Assembly: GCF_900637545.1 (NCBI RefSeq)
Contig: NZ_LR134376.1
Span: 2,189,001-2,253,000, forward strand
Length of the DNA stretch: 64,000 nt
Source of the DNA: Aeromonas encheleia
GTDB lineage: Bacteria > Pseudomonadota > Gammaproteobacteria > Enterobacterales > Aeromonadaceae
Direction of reading: 5' to 3'
Below, one piece after another: positions 22,201-30,330 of this stretch. A program made the position numbers and the translations under genes. Numbering within the stretch: position 1 is the first letter of the stretch; every line of letters begins with the position of its first letter. Under the pieces are notes generated by a model. It had not been told where the DNA came from, made no database searches, and was given only the letters and a program-made list of their open reading frames with translations.

Positions 22201-22790
22201 TCTACGTCGGTGGCGTCGAGGTTGCCGCCGGTGCTCTGGGCTACGTTGATCTCGGTCAGGCTGGCGGTGCTGGAGCCGGTGATGACCGCCGCATCGTTGC
22301 TGCCGGCAAAGGAGACCTGTGCGGTGGCCCAGCTCAGGGTGCCATTCCCGAGGCGGATCGAATAGGTGAAGGTGTCGCTCAGCGTCTCTCCTGCCGAGAG
22401 CGCCTGCAGGGCGTTTTTGAACGCTACCGACAGCGTGCCGGCATCGTAGCCGACCTTGCCATCCGTGGTGATCCAGATCCTGGCGCCATTCAGGCTGGTG
22501 TCATTGCTGACGTCTTCGAATCTGGCGGTGTCCTGGGTGAGGAGATCGGTGGGAGCATAGCTCTTGGTGGCGGTGGACAAACTCTCCGCGTTGTCCAGTG
22601 ACCAGAGCGTCTTCGCGTTGCCGCCCAGGTCGTTGGCCATGACATCCAGATAGACGACGCCCACGAGATCTTCGGTGATGAGACTCCCGCTCAGCCCGTC
22701 GATGAGGCCTGTAGTGAAAGTGTCATCCTTGGCTTGGGGACTGTTAGAGAATGAGGTAACGGTTCCGCTGCTGGTCGTTGTGGTGGCCAT
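19284..22790 (-). CDS. Large VCBS-repeat/RTX surface protein, type I secretion substrate
   Basis: A 1168-residue acidic, Thr/Ser/Asp-rich, cysteine-poor protein built like an adhesin. After a unique N-terminal domain (about 1-165) come five VCBS repeats of about 101 residues (TNDAAVITGS ... DYTDSITVAT), a cadherin-like domain (NDTDIDDGHAF), another VCBS repeat, and near residues 985-1075 glycine-rich calcium-binding nonapeptides (GGGGNDILSG, GTGSDSLTGGAGADRF). The end (DTVLDYSFSQGDSLDLSTL) is the type I secretion target domain. No transporter genes lie nearby. AAGGAGAG precedes the ATG at 22790. A PilZ gene is just upstream on the same strand. Function as cell-surface or biofilm adhesin is inferred. 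Confidence 0.9.
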   Translation of the reverse strand: MATTTTSSGTVTSFSNSPQAKDDTFTTGLIDGLSGSLITEDLVGVVYLDVMANDLGGNAKTLWSLDNAESLSTATKSYAPTDLLTQDTARFEDVSNDTSLNGARIWITTDGKVGYDAGTLSVAFKNALQALSAGETLSDTFTYSIRLGNGTLSWATAQVSFAGSNDAAVITGSSTASLTEINVAQSTGGNLDATDVDSSNAFVVQTNVAGINGYGTFSIDASGAWSYTMNGAHDEFVGGVDYTDSITVATADGTSRVLTVTMHGTNDAAVITGSSTASLTETNAAQSTGGNLDASDVDSSNTFVVQTNVAGINGYGTFSIDASGAWIYTMNGAHDEFVGGVDYTDSITVATADGTSRVLTVTMHGTNDAAIITGSITAELTETNAAQSTGGNLYASDVDSSADFVPQTNVAGSNDYGSFSIDASGAWTYTMSSAHDEFVGGVDYTDSITVATADGTSRVLTVTMHGSNDAAIITGSSTASLTEANAAQSTGGNLDASDVDSSAAFVIQTNVAGGNNYGTFSIDASGAWTYTMNGAHDEFAAGQDYTDSIIVATADGTSQVLTVTMHGTNDAAIITGSSTAELTETNAALSTSGTLTSDDVDNPDNAFNASTTLGTIGNFAIDAAGAWTFTANGAFDQLNVDESVSETYQVTSVDGTPSTVKITITGANDGPVAMVDTATGTENQTLTIDVLGNDTDIDDGHAFTINSVNAPSDKGTASILDNKVVFNPGSAFDHLAQGVQELVTLSYSMQDEHGATSTSTIDITITGSNDTAVIAGVATGNVQEDTNVVGGLLNTSGSLTVSDADTGQSGFLAQPTVAGIYGTFTLTAAGNWAYSVNNSLAVIQALGTGQSLLDSFVAHSLDGSDSQSVQVTIQGLNDNTALTGTTGNNNYDFSATGSGVYTITDPGGNNDAIRITGDNSKLTTLNFERSGNDLLIDVGSQDITVLNHYGASGNAVDNITFAAGQSYFGYALAGTYSIFSGSSFDAGNGSSNDVVAGTSGNQTIDGGGGASGRDLLFGNAGNDTLSGQNDDDLLIGGGGNDILSGSDGNDLLIGGTGSDSLTGGAGADRFAFAEADPLNLDTVLDYSFSQGDSLDLSTLLDSNFVSGSQVSDFVQVAQTGSNIRVQVDTNGSAGGANFVDVATLSGYGTSGADLIRTYFEGAEHQLSA
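21079..22290 (-). repeat. Four tandem 303-bp VCBS-coding repeats
   Basis: The landmark around GCATCGTT recurs at 21079, 21382, 21685, 21988 and 22291, spaced exactly 303 bases, so four in-frame units of 101 codons lie head to tail and differ at few positions. The 303-base period keeps the frame, so gain or loss of a unit by recombination would change protein length only. Confidence 0.93.
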
Positions 22791-22870
22791 GTCTGCTCTC
22801 CTTGAACCTATGATAAAAAACAACCTCGTTGGCTATCCGTCCGAACGGCGTGTTTCGACGACTCGAAAAC

Positions 22871-23164
22871 CTAATTCACCAACAGTTGTAGTTCCCTGAT
22901 CTTTACGGCGACGCCTATCAGGCCGCCGATATGTTCCGTTCGCACCACCTGGCCACGGCACTGCATCTTCATGGTCCTGTGCGCCGCCCCCAGATCGAGC
23001 TCGAAGCAGATTTCACCGTCATGAATGTCGGTGTCGTCCACTTCCAGATAGAAGCCGCCGACGCTGATGTCCCTGGTGAAGCCGCTTTGGCCTGCGAGCC
23101 GTATTGGCATCACCACCTGGACGCGTTCATATCGACGCGCGTTGCCGTTCGATGTGTTTGTCAT
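22871..23164 (-). CDS. PilZ-domain protein
   Basis: A 97-residue single-domain protein with the two PilZ c-di-GMP-binding elements: RRYERV near residue 10 (RxxxR) and RDISVGGFY near residue 32 (D-x-S-x-x-G). By family it would bind cyclic di-GMP and act through a partner. It ends 80 bases before the VCBS/RTX protein gene on the same strand and could share its transcript. It may regulate synthesis or export of that protein; this is inference. Confidence 0.88.
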   Translation of the reverse strand: MTNTSNGNARRYERVQVVMPIRLAGQSGFTRDISVGGFYLEVDDTDIHDGEICFELDLGAAHRTMKMQCRGQVVRTEHIGGLIGVAVKIRELQLLVN

Positions 23165-23352
23165 GGGGTTTAGCCTAGGCCAGAAGAGGGGGCCGAAAAA
23201 TGGAAAAATCTGGCCTATTTATCCGGGAAAAAGAGTCGTTCGATTTAGGACAAAAGCAGGACATTTCGACTAGTTTGAGAAGGGGGAAAAAGCAGCCATA
23301 ACGCGAGGGGATTGCTTGCAACGCCGCCGTCGGCGGTAAGAGGAGCCAGGGT

Positions 23353-24009
23353 ATGGATACCAGAGTCAACGTCATCTTGATCTGCGACTTGCCGATCGTG
23401 GCATGGGGCCTGCGAGAGATGATCGCCGCGCAGCCGGATCAGATGGAACTCATCGCCTCGGTGGCGCATGCCTCCGAGGTCGCCCAGTGGATCGACAGTG
23501 ACAAGAGCTATGTCGCATTGCTCGATCTGGATGGCCGCAATGGCATAGAGCAGATCCCCGCCTTGCTGTCCGGTTCTAACGTACGGGTACTCACCCTCTC
23601 CACCCGTGATGAGTTCGAGTTACAGGATAGGGCTGTATTGGCCGGGGCCTGTGGTGCCATCAGCAAGCACGAGCCGATCGAGGTGTTGTGCAAGGCCATC
23701 CAGAAGGTGCATGGGGGAGAGTATTGGGTCGATCGCGCCGCGACGGAGCGCATCCTGATGGCTGTCGTCAGGGAGCAGGGCACGAGTCATGCCGAGCAGG
23801 AGAAGATCGCACGGCTGACCCGTAAGGAGAAGCAGACCATAGCCGCCATCACCCTGGGATTGGATGCGAGCACTCTGGAGATTGCGGAGCGCCTCAACAT
23901 CAGCGAACACACCTTGCGCAACCACCTGACCTCCATCTACGCCAAGCTGGGGGTACGTAACCGGGTGGGCTTGTATGCCTACGCGCAGAAGCATGCCCTG
24001 ACCGGATGA
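23353..24009 (+). CDS. NarL/LuxR-type regulator with an atypical receiver
   Basis: A 218-residue transcription regulator. The C-terminal LuxR helix-turn-helix (about 150-210) is intact: LTRKEKQTIAAITLG, IAERLNISEHTLRNHLTSIYAKLGV. The N-terminal receiver is odd: the usual acidic pair plus His near residue 10 reads ICDLPIVAWGL with one acidic residue lost, and the phospho-acceptor loop is shortened (LLDLDGRNGIEQ). Asp and Lys candidates remain (ALLDLD, ISKHEP), so phosphorylation is uncertain. No kinase gene adjoins it. GAGGAG precedes the ATG. It is divergent from the PilZ and surface-protein genes, so it may control them. Confidence 0.88.
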   Translation: MDTRVNVILICDLPIVAWGLREMIAAQPDQMELIASVAHASEVAQWIDSDKSYVALLDLDGRNGIEQIPALLSGSNVRVLTLSTRDEFELQDRAVLAGACGAISKHEPIEVLCKAIQKVHGGEYWVDRAATERILMAVVREQGTSHAEQEKIARLTRKEKQTIAAITLGLDASTLEIAERLNISEHTLRNHLTSIYAKLGVRNRVGLYAYAQKHALTG

Positions 24010-24260
24010 CAGAGCCGCCCGGCCCAGGGTGGCGAGTCAGTATCCACAAGCCTCGCCATCGGGCAGCACCGATTTTACCCTTGATTAGCCAGTACCAAGG
24101 GCCTCGAGCAAGGCGTAGCCATTACCAGCCCCAGCAGCGCTGTTCGGACAGGCGGGGAGGGGCTGATCCTGGCGTGATGAAGAGGCCGCAGGCGCGGTTT
24201 CATCATGCTCGGCAGTCAGGCTGCGGTTAATGGTGGGATATGTTGGTCAATCTGGAAGAG
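24010..24260. other. Intergenic stretch between LuxR regulator and DksA-like gene
   Basis: No convincing gene. An imperfect hairpin (TGATGAA at 24175-24181 with TTCATCA at 24199-24205, enclosing CCGC/GCGG) may end the regulator transcript but lacks a T-run. A 74-codon frame on the plus strand has no ribosome site and no recognisable product. Confidence 0.4.
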
Positions 24261-24282
24261 AGGATGCACTGAGGTGCATCCT
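24261..24282 (-). terminator. Hairpin directly after the DksA-like gene
   Basis: A perfect 9-bp stem (24261-24269 with 24274-24282), TGAG loop, begins 3 bases past the stop. It lacks a T-run on the minus strand, so efficiency is doubtful. Confidence 0.5.
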
Positions 24283-24284
24283 TA

Positions 24285-24653
24285 TCAGAGTTCGTGGGCG
24301 TGGAATCCCTTGCGATAGCGGGTCTCACAACGGGGACAGCGTTGCAGGGTTGGATCCTGCTCGAGCTGGGCAATGGCCAGCGGCTCCTCACAATCGGAGC
24401 AGAGGCCATAGAGGCCCAAGTCCATCTGGCACAGCGCCGCGTCGAGCCGCTTGAGGTGCGCCACGCTCTGCTCTACCTTCGGCAAGTCGAGGCGACTGGT
24501 CAACTCCACCAGCTGATCATGCTCACAATGATCCACCTTCTCCGCCCATTCATCACGCCGACAGGCCTTGAGCTGACCTATCAGTTCTTCTCTTACATGC
24601 GCCCAGTCGGCCTGCAGGCGCTCACGCCATTCGGCCAACTGGGCTTGCGTCAT
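24285..24653 (-). CDS. DksA/TraR-type zinc-finger protein
   Basis: A 122-residue protein with an N-terminal coiled-coil-like helical part and a C-terminal four-cysteine zinc finger: GLYGLCSDCEEPLAIAQLEQ then RCPRCETRYRK. This is the DksA/TraR arrangement, whose members enter the RNA polymerase secondary channel. The acidic tip of DksA is not obvious, so regulatory activity is uncertain. I start at ATG 24653; a GTG at 24674 would lie at the predicted transcription start. Confidence 0.8.
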   Translation of the reverse strand: MTQAQLAEWRERLQADWAHVREELIGQLKACRRDEWAEKVDHCEHDQLVELTSRLDLPKVEQSVAHLKRLDAALCQMDLGLYGLCSDCEEPLAIAQLEQDPTLQRCPRCETRYRKGFHAHEL

Positions 24654-24680
24654 TTCACACACAACAGCCCCCACAGACGA

Positions 24681-24686
24681 ATTATA
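24681..24686 (-). promoter_or_regulatory. Candidate -10 for the DksA-like gene
   Basis: On the minus strand this is an exact TATAAT, about 28 bases before the ATG at 24653. No good -35 is visible at 17 bases. It would give a short leader for the DksA-like gene. Confidence 0.4.
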
Positions 24687-24749
24687 AAACTCGGTCAGTA
24701 TAGGGAATCGAGTGGTTTATCAAGATGACATGAGTCAAGTAAAGGTCGG

Positions 24750-25694
24750 TTAGCTCACAGTTTTCGCGGCTTGCAGCAATGCTTCCCGGATAGGTCCCGT
24801 CTCCTTGTGCAGACGAATATCCCGAAACAGCAGGTCGGCCTGGGGGTATTCACGCTTGAGGTAGCTGAACCACTGCTTGATCCGGCTGGGGTAGTAGTCG
24901 GCCTTCTCGCTCGCCAGATCCTGCTCGGTATAACCCACCATCAGCTGCAGCACCTCGGCCCAGCTCATGTGGGCACAGCCGGTCTTCATCACGTTGGCCA
25001 GATTGGGCAGGGAGATGGCGCCGCGCCCCACCATCAGGGCATCACAGCCGGAGACCCTGGCGCAGGCGAGCGCGTCGGCATGGTGCCAGATCTCGCCATT
25101 GGCGGTCACCGGAATGGGCAGGGCGCGGCGGATGGCATCCACGTACTCCCAGTGCGCCGGCGCCTTGTAGCCTTCGCGCTTGGTGCGGGCATGCACCGCC
25201 AGCTCGTCGGCCCCTGCCTGATGGACCGCATGGGCATTGTCCAGGTAGAGCTCCTTGTCATCGTAACCGAGGCGGATCTTGGCGCTCACCGGCAGATGGG
25301 CAGGCACCGCCTCGCGCACCGCCTTGACGATGCGGTGGATGGTCTCGGGCTCTTTGAGCAAGACGGCGCCGCCCTTGCTCTTGTTCACCGTGGGGGCGGG
25401 GCAGCCAAAGTTGAGATCGACCCCGGGGGAGCCGAGCTCGATGGCGCGCACCGCGTTCTCGGCCAACCATTCGGGGTGCTGGCCCAGCAACTGCACCCGC
25501 ACCGGGGTGCCGGCACGGGTCTTGCCATCCTGGCGCAGCTCGGGGCAGAGACGATAGAACACCTTGGCAGGCAGCAGCTGATCGACGACCCGGATAAATT
25601 CGCTGACGCAGAGGTCGTAATTATTGACGGAGGTGAGTACCTCCCGCATCAGGTGATCCAGCACCCCCTGCATGGGGGCCAAAATAACGCGCAT
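24750..25694 (-). CDS. dusC: tRNA-dihydrouridine(16) synthase
   Basis: DusC is an FMN enzyme that reduces uridine 16 in the tRNA D-loop. The 314-residue protein begins MRVILAPMQGVLD, has FGCPAPTVNKSKGGAVLLKEP with the catalytic Cys, SAKIRLGYDD and NGEIW, typical of this Dus subgroup. ATG 25694 matches the E. coli start and is preceded by GGAAG; the frame is open to 25712. The DksA-like gene follows 97 bases downstream on the same strand. Confidence 0.93.
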   Translation of the reverse strand: MRVILAPMQGVLDHLMREVLTSVNNYDLCVSEFIRVVDQLLPAKVFYRLCPELRQDGKTRAGTPVRVQLLGQHPEWLAENAVRAIELGSPGVDLNFGCPAPTVNKSKGGAVLLKEPETIHRIVKAVREAVPAHLPVSAKIRLGYDDKELYLDNAHAVHQAGADELAVHARTKREGYKAPAHWEYVDAIRRALPIPVTANGEIWHHADALACARVSGCDALMVGRGAISLPNLANVMKTGCAHMSWAEVLQLMVGYTEQDLASEKADYYPSRIKQWFSYLKREYPQADLLFRDIRLHKETGPIREALLQAAKTVS

Positions 25695-25927
25695 AGCTGC
25701 TTCCGAAGACAAGGGGAGAAAAAAGAGCGCAGATTGTAGAGGGAATAGGTGAAGCTGTCAGCCTTTTGCCCACGGTGGGGGCAGGGGAGATCGGCCAAAG
25801 ACAGATGGTATGGGGGCGAGGAGGTAGCGCTCCGTCCAAAACAGGGAGAAGAGAGAAGAAGGAGACGCTGTCGGCGTCTGGGGCAACTCTGCTAGGCTAG
25901 GCGAAGATGCACTGAAAAGGAGTACGA

Positions 25928-26305
25928 ATGAAGCGTTGGTGTCTGATGGCCCTTGGCTGGGCAGCATTTGCCACGGGCATAGTCGGAATCGTCTTGCCCC
26001 TGCTGCCGACCACGCCGTTCATGTTGCTGGCGGCGGCGCTGTTTGCCCGCTCGTCCCCCCGTTTCCATCGCTGGCTGCTGGCCCATCCCTGGTTCGGGCC
26101 GCCCATCGTCGACTGGCAGCAGTATCGCGGCATTCGTCGTCATGCCCGGCGCCGGGCCATCATCTTCATTCTGCTCTCCTTCTCGGTGTCGCTGCTGGTG
26201 GTACCCATGCCCTGGGTACGCCTGCTGCTGGTTGCCATAATGGTGATCCTGCTCACCTGGTTAATGCGCCTGCCGGTGCTGGAGCCAGTTGCAATGGAGA
26301 AGTGA
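25928..26305 (+). CDS. ybaN: YbaN/DUF454 small inner-membrane protein
   Basis: A 125-residue membrane protein with two or three hydrophobic segments: residues 4-40 (ALGWAAFATGIVGIVLPLLP) and about 78-112. The PLLPTTPFMLLAAALFARSSPRF signature region is typical of DUF454. AAAGGAG lies just before the ATG. Its function is not known. E. coli ybaN also precedes apt. Confidence 0.9.
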   Translation: MKRWCLMALGWAAFATGIVGIVLPLLPTTPFMLLAAALFARSSPRFHRWLLAHPWFGPPIVDWQQYRGIRRHARRRAIIFILLSFSVSLLVVPMPWVRLLLVAIMVILLTWLMRLPVLEPVAMEK

Positions 26306-26342
26306 AATCCCTAAGCTATTGCGGCAATAATGCTATGGAGTC

Positions 26343-26375
26343 GGCCTGTCATTTTTTGCATGACGGGCCTTTTTA
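26343..26375 (+). terminator. ybaN terminator
   Basis: A 9-bp stem with one G-U pair (26343-26351 with 26361-26369), 9-base loop, followed by a T-run, 37 bases past ybaN. It separates ybaN from apt. Confidence 0.82.
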
Positions 26376-26437
26376 TTGCCCACTGGCGGCATCGCAAGAG
26401 ACGCCACATCAGGGCTCAAAAAATAAGCGGTCAAATA

Positions 26438-26983
26438 ATGAATCCGGATACCCTGAAATTTATCGAAGCGAGCATCAAGACCATTCCCGACTATCCGAAG
26501 CCGGGCATCCTGTTTCGCGACATCACCAGCCTGATCGAGAACGCCGAGGCCTTCAAGGCCACCATCGATCTGCTGGCTGCGCATTATCGTGATCAAGGGA
26601 TCACCAAAATCGTCGGCACCGAGGCCCGCGGCTTCATCTTCGGTGCGCCTGTCGCCTTCGCCATGGGCCTGGGCTTTGTGCCGGTGCGCAAGCCGGGCAA
26701 GCTGCCCCGCGCCGTGATCGAGGAGTCCTATGCCCTCGAATACGGTACCGACACCCTGCAACTGCACACCGACGCCATAGTGCCCGGTGACAAGGTGCTG
26801 GTGGTCGACGATCTGCTGGCCACCGGCGGCACCGTCGATGCGACCGTCAAGCTCATCCGCCGTGCCGGTGGTGAGGTAGCCGATGCGGCCTTCATCATCT
26901 CCCTGCCGTCCCTGGGGGGCGATGCCCGCCTGACGGCGGCCGGCATCAAGGTGGTTTCGCTGGTCGAACTGGCCGGCGAGTAA
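26438..26983 (+). CDS. apt: Adenine phosphoribosyltransferase
   Basis: Apt salvages adenine to AMP with PRPP. The 181-residue protein has [16 protein letters not shown] at the N-terminus, [21 protein letters not shown] and the PRPP motif [16 protein letters not shown] 26438 gives the standard start [10 protein letters not shown]; an extension to 26330 would run through the upstream terminator. Order ybaN-apt-dnaX is conserved with E. coli. Confidence 0.96.
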   Translation: MNPDTLKFIEASIKTIPDYPKPGILFRDITSLIENAEAFKATIDLLAAHYRDQGITKIVGTEARGFIFGAPVAFAMGLGFVPVRKPGKLPRAVIEESYALEYGTDTLQLHTDAIVPGDKVLVVDDLLATGGTVDATVKLIRRAGGEVADAAFIISLPSLGGDARLTAAGIKVVSLVELAGE

Positions 26984-27033
26984 GGCTCCCGCCAGCGCGG
27001 CGTGCAGGCTTCGTCCGTCTGCCGTTCGCCCCC

Positions 27034-27060
27034 AAACCGGTGCCCCAGCGGCACCGGTTT
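27034..27060 (+). terminator. Hairpin between apt and dnaX
   Basis: A perfect 11-bp stem (27034-27044 with 27050-27060), 5-base loop. The stem ends in TTT but no long T-run follows, so termination may be partial. Confidence 0.5.
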
Positions 27061-27165
27061 GAAAATCAAGCGATCCCTCCCCAAGCGGCCGATAGCCGAT
27101 ACAGCCCGCCCCGCATTTGTGTTAGCATCCTGCCTCAATGCCTCGTTTTCCCAGCATCGAGATCT

Positions 27166-29766
27166 ATGAGCTATCAGGTTCTGGCGCGTAAATGGCGCCC
27201 CCATACGTTTGAACAAGTGGTTGGCCAGCAACATGTGCTGACCGCCTTGACCAATGCCCTGGATCAGGGACGGCTGCATCACGCCTATCTGCTCAGTGGC
27301 ACCCGTGGGGTCGGCAAGACCACCATTGCCCGCATTCTGGCCAAGAGCCTCAACTGCGAGCAGGGGATCAGCAGCCACCCATGTGGCGTATGCGATACCT
27401 GCCGCGAGATCGATCAGGGCAACTTCGTCGATCTGCTGGAAATCGATGCGGCGTCGCGCACCAAGGTGGAAGACACCCGCGAGCTGCTGGACAACGTGCA
27501 GTACCGCCCGGCCCGCGGCCGCTTCAAGGTCTACCTCATCGACGAGGTGCACATGCTGTCCCGGCACAGCTTCAATGCGCTGCTGAAGACCCTGGAAGAG
27601 CCGCCCCCCTATGTGAAGTTCCTGCTGGCCACCACGGATCCGCAGAAGCTGCCCATCACCATCCTCTCCCGCTGCCTGCAGTTCCATCTGAAGAGTCTGG
27701 ATCAGAGCCAGATCGCCAAACAGCTGGAGTGGGTGCTGGATCAGGAGGGCCAGCCGTTCGAGCCGCGGGCCCTGCTGGCCCTGGCCAAGGCGGCCGATGG
27801 CAGCATGCGCGATGCCTTGAGCCTGACCGATCAGGCGCTGGCTCATGGCAACGGCAGCGTGCGTCTGGACAGCGTGCTGACCATGCTGGGCACGCTCGAC
27901 CACCATCATCTGCACCAGCTGCTGGAGGCCATCCTGCGCCAGGATGCCCCGGCCACCATGGCCAAGATCACCGAGATCGCCACCCTGGGACCGGATTTCG
28001 ACCAGCTCCACGCCGAATTGGAGGCCCTGCTCCATCGCGTCGCCATGGCGCAGCTGTTGCCTGCCAGCGTGCAGGAGCAGGGGGCGGATGCCGATGCCCT
28101 GCTGCAGCTGGCGGGCGCCATGAGCCCGGAAGAGGTGCAGCTCTGCTACCAGATAGTGCTGGGGGGACGCAAGGATCTGCCCTGGGCGCCGGATGGCCGC
28201 ACCGCCCTCGAGATGACCTGTTTGCGGATGCTGGCGTTCTCGCCGCGCCGCGAGCCGCTGCACCCCGCCAACCTGACGGCCTTGCCCCCGTCCATGGCGG
28301 GACTCCCTGTGGCCATGCCAGCCGCAGGGAGGGAGGCCGCACCGGCCCCCTTGGGAAAGCCTCACGGGGCTGAGCCAGCCCCGAACCAGGCCGTCGCCAC
28401 GCCGGTCCGACCGGCTGCGCCGACTAGCGCCCCGGTCGCCGTAGCGGCGCAGGCCGCGGCCATGGAAGAAACACCCGCCGTCACGGCCGCCGCGGTCGAT
28501 GCCAGCGAGCAGGACAGCCTCGACGATGAGCCGAGTGCGCAACTGTTTGCCGAGCAGGACGAGCTGCTGCACGAGGCGCAGCGGATGGGGTATGAGGTGC
28601 CAGCGGCCAGGCCCGAGTCACTCGAGCAGACTCGCGCCTTGGTGGAAACCTATGAGGCGGCGCCGACTGAGCCGTCTCAGGCCGGGCCCTCGTACCATGA
28701 GCCTCTGCCGGCGATCGCCCCGGAGCCCCTGGCCGTCACTCCGGCGCTGGAGGCTGCCCCGTCGGCTGCCTCCAGCATGCAGAGCCTGCTGGGCAAGCGC
28801 AACCTGCTGCGCAGCCGGCTGCGGGCTGAGCCCGGGGCGACGGCCACAGCCTCCCCTCGGGTGGCACCGACCAAGCCGGTGGCGCCCCAGCGCCCTGAGG
28901 TGCAACCGGCGACTCCGGCCGCCGCTGCCAGGCAGCCTGCGGCTCCAGTGCCTGCCTATGCTGCGGCCCAGATGGACTATGATGAGCTGCCGCCGCTCGA
29001 TGCCTATGAGGACGGCGGCAACGATTACGAAGAGTACCTGAGCCAGGGCTTTGGTGACGGCGTTGCCACTGCCCCCACGATAGCGCCGGTGGCCCCTCCA
29101 CCAATGGCTCGAGCGGCCCCCAGCCAGCAGCAGACTGCCCCGCAAAGGGCGCGTCCCAACCCGGACGATCTGCCCCCCTGGGATCTGGATGGGGTGCCCG
29201 CTGCGAAAATCGACACGCCCACCTCTGTCGCGCCGATACCGGTGCCCGCCGCCGAGCAAAGCGAGTCGCAGTCAGCGGCCCCCCTGATGGAGACCATCGA
29301 CTGGGATGAGCTGGAGAGCGAAGCCCAGCCGGAGGAGGGGGAGGAGGTCGCGAGGCTTATTCCGTCCTCCCTGCTGGTCAACTGCGGCGATCCCTGGGCC
29401 GAGCTCATCGCCCGCACCGGGGTCGGTGGCCGGCTGCGCCAGCTGGCGATCAACTCGGTGATGACCCGGCAGGGGGCGCTGGTGTCGCTTATCCTCAAGC
29501 CCGAGCAGCGCCATCTGGTCAGCGATCGGGCCCTTGCCGATCTGGCCGAGATCATAGGCCCAGAGCTTGGAGAGTCGGTGCGAGTCGAGGTGACGCTGGG
29601 CACGGATCCGGCGCGGGAGACCCCGCTCGAGATCGAGCACCGCCTCTATCTGGGGGTGCGTGAGCAGGTGAGCCGGGATCTGGCCGAGGATCCCAACGTA
29701 CAATTTCTACAACAGCGATTCGGGGCCGTGCTCCACCCAGAGAGCATAGAGCCGCTGAGTCGCTAA
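27166..29766 (+). CDS. dnaX: DNA polymerase III subunits tau (and gamma)
   Basis: Tau is the clamp-loader ATPase and replisome organiser. From ATG 27166 ([20 protein letters not shown]) the protein has 866 residues. Visible motifs: Walker [21 protein letters not shown], zinc-binding cysteines (CGVCDTC), LIDEVHMLS and LLKTLEEPP, then a long Pro/Ala-rich linker (about 390-690) and a C-terminal alpha-binding domain. The E. coli gamma product comes from a -1 frameshift at A6G; I found no such heptamer here, so gamma production is open. ybaB follows. Confidence 0.95.
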   Translation: MSYQVLARKWRPHTFEQVVGQQHVLTALTNALDQGRLHHAYLLSGTRGVGKTTIARILAKSLNCEQGISSHPCGVCDTCREIDQGNFVDLLEIDAASRTKVEDTRELLDNVQYRPARGRFKVYLIDEVHMLSRHSFNALLKTLEEPPPYVKFLLATTDPQKLPITILSRCLQFHLKSLDQSQIAKQLEWVLDQEGQPFEPRALLALAKAADGSMRDALSLTDQALAHGNGSVRLDSVLTMLGTLDHHHLHQLLEAILRQDAPATMAKITEIATLGPDFDQLHAELEALLHRVAMAQLLPASVQEQGADADALLQLAGAMSPEEVQLCYQIVLGGRKDLPWAPDGRTALEMTCLRMLAFSPRREPLHPANLTALPPSMAGLPVAMPAAGREAAPAPLGKPHGAEPAPNQAVATPVRPAAPTSAPVAVAAQAAAMEETPAVTAAAVDASEQDSLDDEPSAQLFAEQDELLHEAQRMGYEVPAARPESLEQTRALVETYEAAPTEPSQAGPSYHEPLPAIAPEPLAVTPALEAAPSAASSMQSLLGKRNLLRSRLRAEPGATATASPRVAPTKPVAPQRPEVQPATPAAAARQPAAPVPAYAAAQMDYDELPPLDAYEDGGNDYEEYLSQGFGDGVATAPTIAPVAPPPMARAAPSQQQTAPQRARPNPDDLPPWDLDGVPAAKIDTPTSVAPIPVPAAEQSESQSAAPLMETIDWDELESEAQPEEGEEVARLIPSSLLVNCGDPWAELIARTGVGGRLRQLAINSVMTRQGALVSLILKPEQRHLVSDRALADLAEIIGPELGESVRVEVTLGTDPARETPLEIEHRLYLGVREQVSRDLAEDPNVQFLQQRFGAVLHPESIEPLSR

Positions 29767-29881
29767 ATCCCATGCCGGGAGCCCGCTCCCGGTTGAAACG
29801 CAGCGTGGCTGTCCCCATATTCAGGACAGACAAACCCACAGCCCGGCGCTGGATGCCGGATTTCAAGACGAGAGACGACCT

Positions 29882-30211
29882 ATGTTTGGTAAAGGTGGAA
29901 TGGGTAACCTGATGAAACAGGCCCAACAGATGCAAGAGCGCATGCAGAAGATGCAAGAGCAGCTTGCCCAGATGGAAGTAGTCGGTGAAGCCGGTGCTGG
30001 CATGGTCAAGGTCACCATGGCCGGCAGCCACAGCGTGCGCCGCATCGAGATCGATCCGAGTCTGATGGAAGATGACAAGGAGATGATCGAGGATCTGGTC
30101 GCCGCCGCCGTGAACGATGCCGTTCGCCGGGTGGAAGAGCAGAACAAGAGCAAGATGGGCGAGCTGACCGGTGGCATGCAACTGCCCCCGGGCTTCAAGA
30201 TGCCGTTCTAA
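29882..30211 (+). CDS. ybaB: YbaB/EbfC nucleoid-associated protein
   Basis: A 109-residue DNA-binding protein of the YbaB/EbfC family. It opens [18 protein letters not shown], has the amphipathic helix, the GMVKVTMAG strand and the C-terminal [13 protein letters not shown] tail. In most gammaproteobacteria recR follows it; here a strong terminator and a convergent protease gene follow instead. Confidence 0.95.
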   Translation: MFGKGGMGNLMKQAQQMQERMQKMQEQLAQMEVVGEAGAGMVKVTMAGSHSVRRIEIDPSLMEDDKEMIEDLVAAAVNDAVRRVEEQNKSKMGELTGGMQLPPGFKMPF

Positions 30212-30268
30212 GCCAGTGGGTTCACCCTTGCGACCGCGCTATCTTGCGGCTCGAGGGGAACCAGAATG

Positions 30269-30299
30269 AAAAAGGCCAGAGCCATGCTCTGGCCTTTTT
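30269..30299. terminator. Bidirectional terminator between ybaB and the protease gene
   Basis: A 14-bp stem (30269-30282 with 30286-30299) bordered by A on the left and T on the right, so it can end transcripts from both sides. It lies between convergent genes. Confidence 0.9.
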
Positions 30300-30330
30300 A
30301 TTGATCAGCGTTTGGTAACTGTGGGGGAAC

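Noticed and set aside
21079-22290. Tandem repeats considered as CRISPR or satellite
   Set aside because: The 303-base units keep an open frame and encode VCBS repeats, with no spacer-repeat alternation.
24010-24230. 74-codon plus-strand frame after the LuxR regulator
   Set aside because: No ribosome site, composition unlike a protein, and no recognisable domain.
26728-28572. 614-codon minus-strand frame opposite apt and dnaX
   Set aside because: Crosses two confirmed genes in antisense and has no recognisable domain.
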